From contig DEZK01000019.1 of the NCBI GenBank assembly GCA_002365175.1, positions 67,255-131,254 of the forward strand: 64,000 nt of DNA. Reading direction: 5' to 3'. A program made the position numbers and the translations under genes. This DNA comes from Raskinella chloraquaticus (SeqCode). Lineage in GTDB: Bacteria; Pseudomonadota; Alphaproteobacteria; Rhizobiales; UBA4765. Below are positions 33,778-43,120 of this stretch, one piece after another. The stretch's first letter is position 1, and each line of letters begins with the position of its first letter. The notes beneath the pieces were generated by a model. The model saw only the letters and a list, made by a program, of their open reading frames with translations. It was not told the origin of the DNA and did no database searches.

Positions 33778-34896
33778 ATGCTGATCAACCGCAGAACTCT
33801 GCTGCTCGCAGCCAGTATCCCTACACTTTCCGCTGCCTGTTCCCTGCCTGTACAGGCGCACGCGTTGGACATTACCGACGCCATCGGACGCCAAGTGAAA
33901 GTCGGACATCCGGTTTCCCGCGTGATTGTGACCTTCAATTACGAGGAATTCACCGCCATCGCCGGCGTCGAAGGGTGGAAAAAAGTTGTCGGTATGTCAC
34001 GCACGCCATGGGAAGGCTGGCGGCCGGCCATCTTCTCCAGATATGCGAAGGTCATCCCCAACCTTCAGGCCATGCCCGATGTCGGTGATATCGAAAACAA
34101 TACCTTCAGCGCCGAGAAGGTGATCGCCCTCAGGCCCGATGTCGTCTTCATGGCCGAATGGGGCTTCAAGGCAGCCCAGACCCAGGTCGAGCAGATCACG
34201 GCGGCCGGCATCCCGATCATCGTCATCGACTATAACGCGCAGGTGCTGGAGCGCCACCTCGCCTCCACCAGGGCTTATGGCAAGGTCATGCAGGCCGAAA
34301 AGCGGGCCGAGGAACTGGCGACTTTCTACGAACAGCAATATCGCGACATCCTGGCGCGTATCGCCCGTTCCAAGATCAAAAACCCCAAAGCCTATGTCGA
34401 ACTTGGCCAGGGCGGCGCCAGCGCCATCGGCAACAGCTATAACAACACCATGTGGGGCAAGGTCCTCACCACGCTGGGCGCGGTGAATATCGCCACCGGG
34501 AGAATTCCCGGAGCCTGGGGCCCGCTCAATCCTGAAACGGTCATCGCCGAAAACCCCGACCTGATCCTCATCGCCGGCTCCTCCTGGGGCAACCGACCGC
34601 TTGCCGTCAAAACCGGCTACGACACCGACGCCGAGACGACGCGCACCAGCGTTGCCCCTTATGCGGCGCGGCCGGGCTGGGCGGAGTTGACCGCCGTCAA
34701 GACCGGCAATATCAACGCCATCGAGCATGGGCTGGCGCGCACCCTGTTCGACTTCACCGCCATGCAGTTCATCGCCAAGCGCCTCTATCCAGACGTCTTC
34801 GAGGATATCGATCCGGTGCAATCGCTACGCGACTACCATGAGCGCTTCCTTCCTGTGCCGTTCGCCGGTACATGGATGCTGCCCCTGACGCCATGA
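33778..34896 (+). CDS. Iron-siderophore/cobalamin-type ABC transporter substrate-binding protein
   Basis: A 372-residue periplasmic protein of the FecB/TroA-like fold. The N-terminus (LINRRTLLLAASIPTLSAAC...QAHA) is an export signal, possibly Tat, with a Cys at about residue 21. The binding lobes include ITDAIGRQVKVGHPVSRVIVTFNYEEFTAIAG, VIALRPDVVFMAEWGF, and VLTTLGAVNIATG. The start at 33778 follows GGAGG by 5 nt. The next gene overlaps by 4 bp, and the three genes form one importer. The cargo may be a ferric siderophore, haem or a cobalamin-like compound; the sequence does not decide. Confidence 0.87.
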   Translation: MLINRRTLLLAASIPTLSAACSLPVQAHALDITDAIGRQVKVGHPVSRVIVTFNYEEFTAIAGVEGWKKVVGMSRTPWEGWRPAIFSRYAKVIPNLQAMPDVGDIENNTFSAEKVIALRPDVVFMAEWGFKAAQTQVEQITAAGIPIIVIDYNAQVLERHLASTRAYGKVMQAEKRAEELATFYEQQYRDILARIARSKIKNPKAYVELGQGGASAIGNSYNNTMWGKVLTTLGAVNIATGRIPGAWGPLNPETVIAENPDLILIAGSSWGNRPLAVKTGYDTDAETTRTSVAPYAARPGWAELTAVKTGNINAIEHGLARTLFDFTAMQFIAKRLYPDVFEDIDPVQSLRDYHERFLPVPFAGTWMLPLTP

Positions 34897-35966
34897 GCAA
34901 GGTTCAATCGATTTCAGGCGCCGCCCCGGTCACTGGCGCGGTCGGCGCCGCTTATCGCCATCACGCGCGCACCCGCCTCATCGTCGGCCTCGCGGCGACG
35001 GCGGCGGTAGCGTTGAGCCTGCTCGTCGATATCGCCACCGGCCCGGCGCTGCTGCCGCTGGCAGCGGTAGCGCGTTCCGCATTGGGCCTTGCCGCGGACC
35101 GGACGGTGGATGCCATCATCTGGTCGATCCGCCTGCCGGCTGCCCTCATGGCGCTTGCCGTCGGTGCGTCGCTGGGGCTCACCGGCGCCATGATGCAGAC
35201 CATCCTCAACAACCCGCTCGCCTCAAGCTACACGCTCGGCATCTCGGCTGGTGCCGGCTTCGGTGCCGCGCTGGTGATCGTGATCGGGCCGCTTCTGCCG
35301 ATATCGGAAGCAACCGCCATTCCCCTCTCCGCCTTCTTCTTCGCCGGCCTTGCCTCAGCCTGCGTCTATGCGATAGGGAGCTTGCGTGGCGCGACGCCGG
35401 AAATCCTCATCCTGGCAGGCATAGCATTGCTGTTTTTGTTACAGGCGCTGCTGGCTCTGCTGCAATTCATCGCCTCGCCCGAAGCCTTGCAACAGATCGT
35501 CTTCTGGCTCTTCGGCAGCCTGCAGAAAGCAAGCTGGTCGAAGCTTTACCTTCTGCTGCTTACCATTCTACTTTGCCTGCCGATGATCACCGCCGATGTC
35601 TGGCGCCTCACGGCCTTGAAACTTGGCGATGAACGGGCAGTCGGCCTTGGCGTCAACGTGCGGGCATTACGGCTTCGCGCCTTTGTGGTGATCTCGGCCC
35701 TGACCGGGATCGCCGTCGCCTTCGTCGGCACCATCGGCTTCATCGGCCTTGTCGCGCCCCATATGGCGCGCATGCTGGTTGGCGAGGATCAACGCGGCCT
35801 ACTGCCGCTCTCAGCGCTCTTTGGTGCACTCGTTCTGTCGCTTGCCTCGATCGCGAGCAAGACGCTGGTACCGGGCGCTCTCATCCCCATCGGCATCGTG
35901 ACCGCGCTGATCGGCGTGCCGTTTCTTGTTTGGCTCATCATCGGTTCGCGGCGGAGTTTCTGGTGA
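34893..35966 (+). CDS. FecCD-family ABC transporter permease
   Basis: A 357-residue inner-membrane permease with about ten helices. Family landmarks are RLPAALMALAVGASLGLTGAMMQTILNNPLASSYTLGISAGAGFGAAL, LGDERAVGLGVNVRALR and VGTIGFIGLVAPHMARMLVGEDQRGLLPLSALFGAL. The ATG overlaps the stop of the binding-protein gene (ATGA) and its own stop overlaps the ATPase start (TGATG), so translation is coupled. Confidence 0.92.
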   Translation: MSKVQSISGAAPVTGAVGAAYRHHARTRLIVGLAATAAVALSLLVDIATGPALLPLAAVARSALGLAADRTVDAIIWSIRLPAALMALAVGASLGLTGAMMQTILNNPLASSYTLGISAGAGFGAALVIVIGPLLPISEATAIPLSAFFFAGLASACVYAIGSLRGATPEILILAGIALLFLLQALLALLQFIASPEALQQIVFWLFGSLQKASWSKLYLLLLTILLCLPMITADVWRLTALKLGDERAVGLGVNVRALRLRAFVVISALTGIAVAFVGTIGFIGLVAPHMARMLVGEDQRGLLPLSALFGALVLSLASIASKTLVPGALIPIGIVTALIGVPFLVWLIIGSRRSFW

Positions 35967-36712
35967 TGCTGAAAGCTGAGGGGCTGGGCGTGCGCTATGG
36001 CAGGCTGATCGCCCTGAGCGATGTCGATCTTATCGCCCGTCCCGGTGAGATACTGGCCGTGATCGGCGCTAACGGTTCGGGAAAAAGCTCGCTCCTGAAA
36101 GCTCTTGCCGGATTTGTACCAAGCAGCGGATCAATTACGCTTGAAGCGTTGACCGGGACGGCCCCGCATATCGGCTATATGCCACAGGATATCGGCGTGC
36201 GCGCCGCACTCTCCGTGGTTGAGACCGTCCTTCTCGGCCGCCTGAAGCAGCTGCACTACCGCGTTGGCGAAGCTGATCTTGCGGCGGCAGGGAGCGCGCT
36301 GGAGCGCCTTGGCATCGCGCATCTGGCAACCCGCCCTCTGGGCGCACTCAGCGGCGGCCAGCGCCAGCTGGTTTTTCTGGCTCAGGTGATGGCCAGCGAC
36401 CCGCAATTCCTCTTTCTTGACGAGCCGGTGAGCGCGCTCGACATCCGCAACCAGTTGCAGGTGATGGAAACCGTCCGCAGCCTCACCCGGGAACACGGGC
36501 TCACCACGCTCACCATTCTGCACGACCTCAATCTCGCAGCGCGCTTTGCCGATCGTATCGCCGTCCTGAAGGAGGGACGCCTGCTTGCCTGCGCCGCGCC
36601 GCGCGAGGCTCTGTCGCAAAAAACCCTCGAACAGGCCTTTTCGATCGAGGCCGCGCTTGGCGAAGGTGTCGAGGGCCATATGCTGATCGAGGCGTTGCGC
36701 CCCGTGGGCTAA
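35966..36712 (+). CDS. FecE/FepC-type ABC transporter ATP-binding protein
   Basis: A 248-residue ATPase completing the importer: Walker A GANGSGKSSLLKALAG, Q-loop GYMPQDIGVRA, signature LSGGQRQLVFLAQ, Walker B FLFLDEPVSALD and switch His in TILHDLNLAARFADRI. The short spacing and Leu-rich Walker B fit the siderophore/B12 subgroup. Last gene of the set. Confidence 0.93.
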   Translation: MLKAEGLGVRYGRLIALSDVDLIARPGEILAVIGANGSGKSSLLKALAGFVPSSGSITLEALTGTAPHIGYMPQDIGVRAALSVVETVLLGRLKQLHYRVGEADLAAAGSALERLGIAHLATRPLGALSGGQRQLVFLAQVMASDPQFLFLDEPVSALDIRNQLQVMETVRSLTREHGLTTLTILHDLNLAARFADRIAVLKEGRLLACAAPREALSQKTLEQAFSIEAALGEGVEGHMLIEALRPVG

Positions 36713-36822
36713 CCATCACTTGCACCCGGGCTCCTCAGCCGGCTTGCGGTAGCTCCCGCTTTCAGCCACTCTCCGCCCGACTTGATTGTTTACGATGCCG
36801 ACCAACCGGAGACAGGCCGTTC

Positions 36823-37611
36823 ATGTCCGCTGCAAAGCACCCTCGCGTCGCCCTGTTCGTCACCTGTCTTGTCGATATGTTTCGCCCGAGCGTCGGCTTT
36901 GCGGCGGTGAAGCTGCTTGAAGAAGCAGGCTGCGTCGTCGACGTGCCTGCCGGCCAGACCTGCTGCGGCCAGCCTGCGTTCAATTCAGGTGATCGCGCCA
37001 CCGCCCGGGCGATCGCCACCCGCATTCTGGATACGTTTGAAGCTTATGATTATGTCGTGGCGCCATCCGGATCGTGCGGCGGCATGCTGAAAAGCCATGT
37101 TCCGGAACTCTTTGCCGATGATCCGATGCAGGCTGCCCGCGCCAACGCCTTCGCCGCCAAGACCTTCGAACTGGTAAGTTTCCTCACCGATGTGCGAGGC
37201 ATGCGCGAGGTCAACGCCAGCCTCGCTGCCACCGCGACCTACCATGACAGCTGTTCAGGCCTGCGCGAACTCGGCATCAAGCGCCAGCCACGCGCCTTGC
37301 TGAAAAGCGTCACCGGCCTCAGCCTCACGGAGATGGGCGACAGCGAGGTGTGTTGCGGTTTCGGCGGCACGTTCTGTGTCAAATATTCCGATATCTCCAA
37401 CAAGATCGTTGGAAAGAAGGCCGAGGATATCGCCGCAACCGGCGCCGACCTGCTTCTTGCCGGCGACATGGGATGCTTGATGAACATGGCCGGAAAACTG
37501 CAACGCGAGGGTTATGGCGAGCGCATTAAAGTGCGTCATGTCGCCGAAGTGCTCGCCGGCATGACCGACGGCCCGCCCATCGGCGAAGCCGATCACGGCG
37601 CGGAGAACTGA
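36823..37611 (+). CDS. lutA: Lactate utilization protein A (Fe-S oxidoreductase)
   Basis: A 262-residue LutA/LldE protein with two CCG-type cysteine domains: FVTCLVDMF and PAGQTCCGQPAFNSG in the first half, with SGSCGGM, then TYHDSCSGLRELGI and SEVCCGFGGTFCVKY in the second. These bind an Fe-S cluster and, in the LutABC complex, help oxidise L-lactate to pyruvate. lutB starts 3 bp later. Confidence 0.94.
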   Translation: MSAAKHPRVALFVTCLVDMFRPSVGFAAVKLLEEAGCVVDVPAGQTCCGQPAFNSGDRATARAIATRILDTFEAYDYVVAPSGSCGGMLKSHVPELFADDPMQAARANAFAAKTFELVSFLTDVRGMREVNASLAATATYHDSCSGLRELGIKRQPRALLKSVTGLSLTEMGDSEVCCGFGGTFCVKYSDISNKIVGKKAEDIAATGADLLLAGDMGCLMNMAGKLQREGYGERIKVRHVAEVLAGMTDGPPIGEADHGAEN

Positions 37612-37614
37612 GTC

Positions 37615-39033
37615 ATGTTTCTCACCACCGAGACCTTCAAGGAAAATGCCGTCGAGGCACTGGGTAACGAACAGCTCCAGCGTGCCATGCACAATGTCGA
37701 AGCGGGCTTCATCGGCAAGCGCAAGGCTGCAGCCGACCGCCTGCCCGAATTCGACCAGCTCCGGGCCAATGCCCGCGACATCAAGAACCACACGCTCGCC
37801 CATCTCGATCTCTATCTTGAGGCCTATGAAGCCAATCTGACGGCTGCCGGCGGCCTCCTGCATTTTGCCCGCAACAGCGAGGAAGCGCGCTCCGTCGTCC
37901 TCGACATCTGCAAGCGCGTCAACGCCCGCACCGTTACCAAGGGCAAGTCGATGATCTCGGAGGAGATCAACCTCAACGAGGCGCTGAGCGCGGCCGGCGT
38001 TGATCCGATTGAAACGGACCTCGGCGAGTACATCATCCAGCTCAGGGGCGAGCACCCCTCGCACATCATCGCCCCGGCGGTTCACGTCCTCAAAGAGCAG
38101 GTGGAGGCCGATTTTCGCCGCGTCCATACCCATCTGGCGCCGGAGCGCAATCTCGACGAGCCGGAAAGCCTGCTGGGCGAAGCGCGCGCCGTCCTGCGCG
38201 ACAAATTCCTCAAATCAGACATCGGCGTCACCGGCGCCAATTTCCTCATCGCCGAAACCGGCACCTCGATCATCGTCACCAACGAGGGCAATGGCGATCT
38301 GACACAGACGCTGCCGCGCATTCACATCGTCATCGCCTCCATTGAAAAGCTGGTGCCGACGCTGGACGACGTGTCGCAGATCCTGCGCGTGCTGGCGCGC
38401 TCGGCGACAGGGCAGGATTTTTCCGTCTACACGACGCTATCGACGGGCCCGCGCCGCCCCGGCGATCCCGACGGGCCGGAAGAATATCATGTCATCCTGC
38501 TTGATAATGGCCGCTCCTCGATGCTCGGCTCCGAATTCCAGGACATGCTGCGCTGCATCCGCTGCGGCGCCTGCATGAACCATTGCCCGGTCTATCACGC
38601 GGTCGGCGGTCATGCTTACGGCTCGGTCTATCCAGGCCCGATGGGGGCAGTGCTGACCCCCTCCCTCTTCGGCGTTGACAAGGCCGGCCACCTGCCCAAC
38701 GCCTCCACCTTCTGCGGGCGCTGCGAGAGCGTGTGCCCGATGATGATCCCGCTGCCCAAGATGATGCGCCATTGGCGCGAACGCGAATTCGAGCGCAATC
38801 TGTCGCCGGCCACCTTCCGCGCCGGGCTCAGTGTCTGGGCTTTCTTCGCCACAAGACCATGGCTTTATCACCTCGCGACCCGCATCGGCATGCTGGTGCT
38901 GGGATTTGCCGGCAAGGCCAGGGGCCGCTTCTCCTGGCTGCCACTGGCCGGCGGCTGGACCAAATACCGCGATCTGCCGGCCCCTGCCGGAGCGACCTTT
39001 CAGGCCGCATGGGCCAAGCGCCCACGCACATGA
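37615..39033 (+). CDS. lutB: Lactate utilization protein B (iron-sulfur protein)
   Basis: A 472-residue protein with an N-terminal LUD domain (HLDLYLEAYEANLTAAGGLLHFARNSEEA, LIAETGTSIIVTNEGNGDL) and a ferredoxin-like pair of 4Fe-4S motifs, CIRCGACMNHCPVY and CGRCESVCPMMIPLPKMM, followed by a Trp-rich tail. The middle subunit of the lactate oxidation complex. Confidence 0.95.
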   Translation: MFLTTETFKENAVEALGNEQLQRAMHNVEAGFIGKRKAAADRLPEFDQLRANARDIKNHTLAHLDLYLEAYEANLTAAGGLLHFARNSEEARSVVLDICKRVNARTVTKGKSMISEEINLNEALSAAGVDPIETDLGEYIIQLRGEHPSHIIAPAVHVLKEQVEADFRRVHTHLAPERNLDEPESLLGEARAVLRDKFLKSDIGVTGANFLIAETGTSIIVTNEGNGDLTQTLPRIHIVIASIEKLVPTLDDVSQILRVLARSATGQDFSVYTTLSTGPRRPGDPDGPEEYHVILLDNGRSSMLGSEFQDMLRCIRCGACMNHCPVYHAVGGHAYGSVYPGPMGAVLTPSLFGVDKAGHLPNASTFCGRCESVCPMMIPLPKMMRHWREREFERNLSPATFRAGLSVWAFFATRPWLYHLATRIGMLVLGFAGKARGRFSWLPLAGGWTKYRDLPAPAGATFQAAWAKRPRT

Positions 39034-39052
39034 GACGGCGAGCTTTGAACCG

Positions 39053-39724
39053 ATGAGCGCACGTGACGATATCCTTGCCACCATCCGCCGCTCGCTTGGC
39101 GTGACCGGGCGCGAGCCGACGCGCCGCGACGTCGTCGAGCAGCGCCTCATGCGCTCGCCGCGCGGTCTCATCCCCAAGCGTGCCGATCTGCCGCCGGCCG
39201 AGCAGGTGGCGCTCTTCATAAAGATGGCTGAAGCGGTGAGCGCCAGCATTGCCCGCGTCGCCAGCCTCGACGAGGTGCCCGATGCTCTCGCCGGCTTCCT
39301 GCGCGCGCACAATCTGCCCATGGCGTTGCGCCATGGCGAGGACGCGATCTTCACGGCGATCCCCTGGGACAGGCAGAAGACCCTTGAGCATCGCAGCGGG
39401 CGTTCGGATGGAAACGATCTCGTCGGGCTGTCGCATGCGCTGGCCGGCGTTGCCGAAACCGGGACGCTGGCGCTGGTGTCCGGCAACGACAATCCGACGA
39501 CACTGAATTTCCTGCCCGACACCCACATCGTTCTTATCGACGCCAAGGATATCGTCGGCGATTACGAGAGTGTATGGGACCGCCTGCGCTCGCGTTACGG
39601 GCGCGGCAAGATGCCGCGCACCCTGAATTTCGTCACCGGACCCTCGCGTTCAGGGGATATCGAACAGAAAATTCTTCTCGGCGCCCATGGGCCACGACAA
39701 TTACACATTGTTGTTGTCGGATAG
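39053..39724 (+). CDS. lutC: Lactate utilization protein C
   Basis: A 223-residue LUD-domain protein (MSARDDILATIRRSLGV at the start; GLSHALAGVAETGTLALVSGNDNPTTLNFLPDTHIVLID in the core; GPSRSGDIEQKILLGAHGPRQLHIVVVG at the end). Third gene of lutABC, 19 bp after lutB. The stop codon lies inside the first of two tandem 24-bp copies. Confidence 0.94.
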   Translation: MSARDDILATIRRSLGVTGREPTRRDVVEQRLMRSPRGLIPKRADLPPAEQVALFIKMAEAVSASIARVASLDEVPDALAGFLRAHNLPMALRHGEDAIFTAIPWDRQKTLEHRSGRSDGNDLVGLSHALAGVAETGTLALVSGNDNPTTLNFLPDTHIVLIDAKDIVGDYESVWDRLRSRYGRGKMPRTLNFVTGPSRSGDIEQKILLGAHGPRQLHIVVVG

Positions 39725-39757
39725 CGACGTTGAGTTGTTGTTGGATAGCGACGTTGA
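39710..39757. repeat. 24-bp tandem duplication at the lutC stop codon
   Basis: Two head-to-tail copies (39710-39733 and 39734-39757) differ at a single base. Each ends GGATAGCGACGTTGA. The duplicated sequence includes the last codons and the TAG of lutC, so the second copy lies in the 3' untranslated region. Confidence 0.85.
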
Positions 39758-40014
39758 TACGTCAGCGCTCCCCAGGCCGCCTGCATCATCAGGCGCCGTG
39801 GCGGCGCGTTAATCGAACAACGATACCCCGTCAGGCGTGCTGCTGCTGTGTTGTGAAGAATGATCCCTTGCTCTCCTTAGTCATTATAATGCTCGACATA
39901 TTTGGACTGTTTATTAGAACAGAATCATAGCGATACTCATATACGGACATGAGCAGCAGGGCTGCCTCACTACCTTCATCACTGCCCTGATCAACGATCT
40001 CGAACGGGAGCCTT

Positions 40015-40554
40015 ATGCCTCCTCCAGCCGACCTCGAACCAGCCCTGGCCCTGATTGTCGCTGTTGCCGAAAATGGCGTGATCGGCGCCGATAATCGCAT
40101 GCCCTGGCGCCTGTCGACCGACCTCAAGCGCTTCAAGGCCGTCACCTGGGGCAAACCGGTGATCATGGGCCGCAAGACGTTCCAGTCGATTGGCCAGGCC
40201 TTGCCGGGGCGTACCAATATCATCATCACGCGGGACAAGAATTTCACCGCTGATAACGTCATCGTCGTTGACAGTATCGATCAGGCAATCAGCGAAGCCG
40301 AGACAGCGGCACGCCAGACGAATGTATCGGAAATCATCGTCGCTGGCGGCGCCGAGATCTATCGGCAGACCATTGATCTGGCGGACCGGCTCTACATGAC
40401 CACCGTTCATGCCACCCCTGTCGGCGACGCGCTGTTTCCAGCCATCATCGAGAGCGAGTGGAAAACCATCCTGACCGACCGGCTGCGCTCAAGCGACCGC
40501 GATTCGGCTGCAACCACATATCGTGTGCTTGACCGTCTGGACGGTGATGAATGA
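40015..40554 (+). CDS. folA: Dihydrofolate reductase
   Basis: A 179-residue enzyme that regenerates tetrahydrofolate with NADPH. Visible motifs are ALIVAVAENGVIGADNRMPWRLSTDLKRFK with the catalytic-site acid (Asp) in the STDLKRF region, PVIMGRKTFQSIGQALPGRTNIIITRD, and EIIVAGGAEIYRQTIDLADRLYMTTVHATPVGDALFP. GGGAG precedes the ATG. thyA, which needs its product, lies 5 kb to the right. Confidence 0.95.
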   Translation: MPPPADLEPALALIVAVAENGVIGADNRMPWRLSTDLKRFKAVTWGKPVIMGRKTFQSIGQALPGRTNIIITRDKNFTADNVIVVDSIDQAISEAETAARQTNVSEIIVAGGAEIYRQTIDLADRLYMTTVHATPVGDALFPAIIESEWKTILTDRLRSSDRDSAATTYRVLDRLDGDE

Positions 40555-40733
40555 GGACAACACACGACGGCATGGCGCGATTTGAGTGATCTGGTGGTTG
40601 ACATACCGCTATGGCATCCACATCTCTACGCCTAAAGTCGCAGAAGCGAGATTGACGCCCGTCGATCTGCCTTTATAACCGCTGCGCAACAGGATGATCG
40701 ATTGAGCGGGAACTCCCGCCGAAAGGGACATGA

Positions 40734-41864
40734 ATGCCTTGGAGCAATCAGAGCGGCGGCAATGGCGGCGGGCCATGGGGCCAGGGGCCGCGTGGGCCGT
40801 GGGGTCAGGGCCCGCAAGGACCTAATAATGGTCCAACGCCACCCAACCTCGATGATGTCATTCGTCGCGCCCAGGCCCAGCTCAAGAAATTTCTGCCGGT
40901 TGGCGACAATGGCGGACGCGGGCTGATCGCGCTGATTATCGCCGGCCTCGGCGTGATCTGGCTGTTCAACTCTGCCTTCACTGTTCAACCTGACGAGGTG
41001 GGTATTGTCACCCGTTTCGGTGCCTACCAGGCGCCGCCGCGCCAGTCCGGCCTCAACTTTATCCTGTGGCCGGTCGAGCAGGTGCAGACGGTGCGCGTCA
41101 CCCGCGTCAACCAGGAGGAAATCGGCTTTCGCTCGCGTGGCAATGGCCGACAGGAACTGCCGGATGAAGCGCTGATGCTGACGAAGGATGAGAATATTGT
41201 TTCCGTCGGCTTCACCGTCTCGTGGTCGGTCCGCCCTGACCGGCCGCAGGACTTCGTGTTCAGAATTGTCGCACCGCAGGACGCCGTGCGCGCGGTCGCC
41301 GAAAGCGCCATGCGCGAAGTCGTCGGGCGCAATAATGCCGAGGATATCATCACAAAGGGACAGGCAATCCTCCAGGGTGAAGTCACCCGCATCCTGCAGG
41401 AAACACTCGATTCCTACAGTGCCGGCATCCAGATCAACGCCGTATCGGTCTCGCGCCCCGAAGTTCCGCCGCAGGTGAGAGAAGCCTTTAACGACGTCCA
41501 GCAGGCCGCACAGGACGCCCAGACCTTCCAGAACCAGTCGCGCCGCGATGCCAATCAATTGCTCGCCAACGCACGCGCCGACGTGGTGCAGCAGTTCCAG
41601 GAAGCCGATTCCTACGCCAAGCGCATTGCAGCCGAGGCGGAAGGCGAGGCCTCGCGCTTTCTTGCCGTCTATGACCAATACAAGAATGCCAAGGATGTGA
41701 CCCGCCAGCGCATTTATCTCGAGACCATCGAGCGCGTGCTGTCAGGTGCGAGCAAGACGATCATCGACGGCGGCGCCGGCGGCAACAATGTCCAGCCCTA
41801 TCTGCCCCTGCCCGAGGCACGTCGCCCCGCTTCCCCGCAACCAACCCAGGGGAGCCGGCCATGA
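40734..41864 (+). CDS. hflK: HflK, membrane protease regulator (SPFH protein)
   Basis: A 376-residue protein. The N-terminus is Gly/Pro/Trp/Asn-rich with repeats of GPWGQGP; then one transmembrane helix (LIALIIAGLGVIWLFNSAF) and the SPFH/band-7 domain (TVQPDEVGIVTRFGAY, LNFILWPVEQVQTVRVTRVNQEEIGFR). With HflC it forms the large assembly that surrounds FtsH. AAGGGAC precedes the ATG. Overlaps hflC by 4 bp. Confidence 0.95.
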   Translation: MPWSNQSGGNGGGPWGQGPRGPWGQGPQGPNNGPTPPNLDDVIRRAQAQLKKFLPVGDNGGRGLIALIIAGLGVIWLFNSAFTVQPDEVGIVTRFGAYQAPPRQSGLNFILWPVEQVQTVRVTRVNQEEIGFRSRGNGRQELPDEALMLTKDENIVSVGFTVSWSVRPDRPQDFVFRIVAPQDAVRAVAESAMREVVGRNNAEDIITKGQAILQGEVTRILQETLDSYSAGIQINAVSVSRPEVPPQVREAFNDVQQAAQDAQTFQNQSRRDANQLLANARADVVQQFQEADSYAKRIAAEAEGEASRFLAVYDQYKNAKDVTRQRIYLETIERVLSGASKTIIDGGAGGNNVQPYLPLPEARRPASPQPTQGSRP

Positions 41865-42751
41865 ACCAGGCCCGTTTGATTGGCGTTACGATTGCCCTTG
41901 GCGTTGCGGTCTTTCTGGGGACGCGCTGCGTTTATATCGTACGCGAGGCACAGCAGGCGCTGCTCTTGCAGTTCGGTGAGATCCGCAAGGTTGACCAGAA
42001 ACCCGGCCTCTTTCTGAAATTTCCTGAACCCTTCCAGAATGTCGTCTATATCGAGAATCGTCTGATTCCGCTGCAGACGCCGGAGCTGGAAATTACCGAT
42101 TCCCTGCAACGCCGCTTTGTCGTCGATGCTGTCGCCCGCTGGCGGGTGACCGATACCAAGCGCTTCTACCAGGCGGTGGGAGGAAATATTCCAGCTGCGG
42201 GCGCCCGCATCGAGCCGATCCTTTCAGCGTCCATCCGCCGTATCATCGGCCAGCGCCCCTTCAACGAAGTGCTTGCTGAACGGCGCGCCGAGATCATGAA
42301 GGAAATCGAGGATCAGGCGATCCCGCAGATCCGCGCCCTTGGCATCGAGCTTGTTGACGTGCGCATCCGTCGTGCCGATCAGCCCGATGAAATCTCCAGT
42401 CGTACCTATGAGCGCATGCGCTCAGACCGCCAGCGCGAGGCAACCGATTTGCGCGCCCGTGGCCAGGAGGAAGCGCGTCGTATCAAGTCCGAAGCTGAGA
42501 ACCAGGCGGTTGTCCTGCGTGCCGACGCCCAGCGCCAGTCGGAAATCCGCCGCGGCGAAGGCGAATCGCTGCGCAACAAGACCTTCGCGGACGCGTTTTC
42601 AAAGGATCCCGACTTCTTCGTATTCTATCGCTCGATGCGTGCGTATGAAACATCTCTGCAAGGCAAGGATACAAGCTATGTCCTGTCGCCCCGCTCGGAT
42701 TTCTTCCGCTTCTTCGAAAACCCCGGGTTAAGCGAGAAGCCGGCCAATTGA
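41861..42751 (+). CDS. hflC: HflC, membrane protease regulator (SPFH protein)
   Basis: A 296-residue protein with an N-terminal membrane anchor (LIGVTIALGVAVFLGTRCVYIV) and SPFH domain (REAQQALLLQFGEIRKV, GLFLKFPEPFQNVVYIENRLIPLQTP, DQPDEISSRTYERMRSDRQREATDLRARGQEEA). Partner of HflK; coupled by a 4-bp overlap. Confidence 0.95.
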   Translation: MNQARLIGVTIALGVAVFLGTRCVYIVREAQQALLLQFGEIRKVDQKPGLFLKFPEPFQNVVYIENRLIPLQTPELEITDSLQRRFVVDAVARWRVTDTKRFYQAVGGNIPAAGARIEPILSASIRRIIGQRPFNEVLAERRAEIMKEIEDQAIPQIRALGIELVDVRIRRADQPDEISSRTYERMRSDRQREATDLRARGQEEARRIKSEAENQAVVLRADAQRQSEIRRGEGESLRNKTFADAFSKDPDFFVFYRSMRAYETSLQGKDTSYVLSPRSDFFRFFENPGLSEKPAN

Positions 42752-42786
42752 CGCATAACACACGTTTTGCCGATGCAGAGTGAGCC

Positions 42787-42975
42787 ATGCTGCAATATTT
42801 TGCGACGGCGCTGGGGCTGGTACTGGTGATTGAAGGCGTGATTTATGCCCTCTTCGCTCCGCAGATGAAGCGCCAGGTCGTCCGGATTCTCGAAACGCCC
42901 GACGAGGCGTTGCGAATCATTGGCCTGCTGACAGCCTTGCTCGGACTGTTTATCGTCTGGCAAATACTCGGATAG
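42787..42975 (+). CDS. DUF2065 small membrane protein
   Basis: A 62-residue protein with two helices (FATALGLVLVIEGVIYALFAP and IIGLLTALLGLFIVWQILG). This matches DUF2065, which commonly follows hflC. Function unknown; its place between hflC and degP links it to envelope protein quality control. Confidence 0.87.
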   Translation: MLQYFATALGLVLVIEGVIYALFAPQMKRQVVRILETPDEALRIIGLLTALLGLFIVWQILG

Positions 42976-43120
42976 GTAATGTCGGGTGCATGAGCCGGCA
43001 GCCGTGGTGACTGAGTAACGCCAGGGGCCGCCACCTTTTGACCAACAAGACGTGATGCAAACGCATCGAAATTTCAGCTATTCTCTGCCTCGTGAGCGAG
43101 GCCTTGATCAGGAGCGTGCG

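Noticed and set aside
39885..39893. TATAAT upstream of folA as a promoter
   Set aside because: The only TTG box is 11 bp upstream, too close for a sigma-70 promoter, so I did not call it.
40750..40830. Repeated GPWGQGP-coding sequence that might be taken for a DNA repeat element
   Set aside because: It is the ordinary Gly/Pro-rich N-terminus of HflK.
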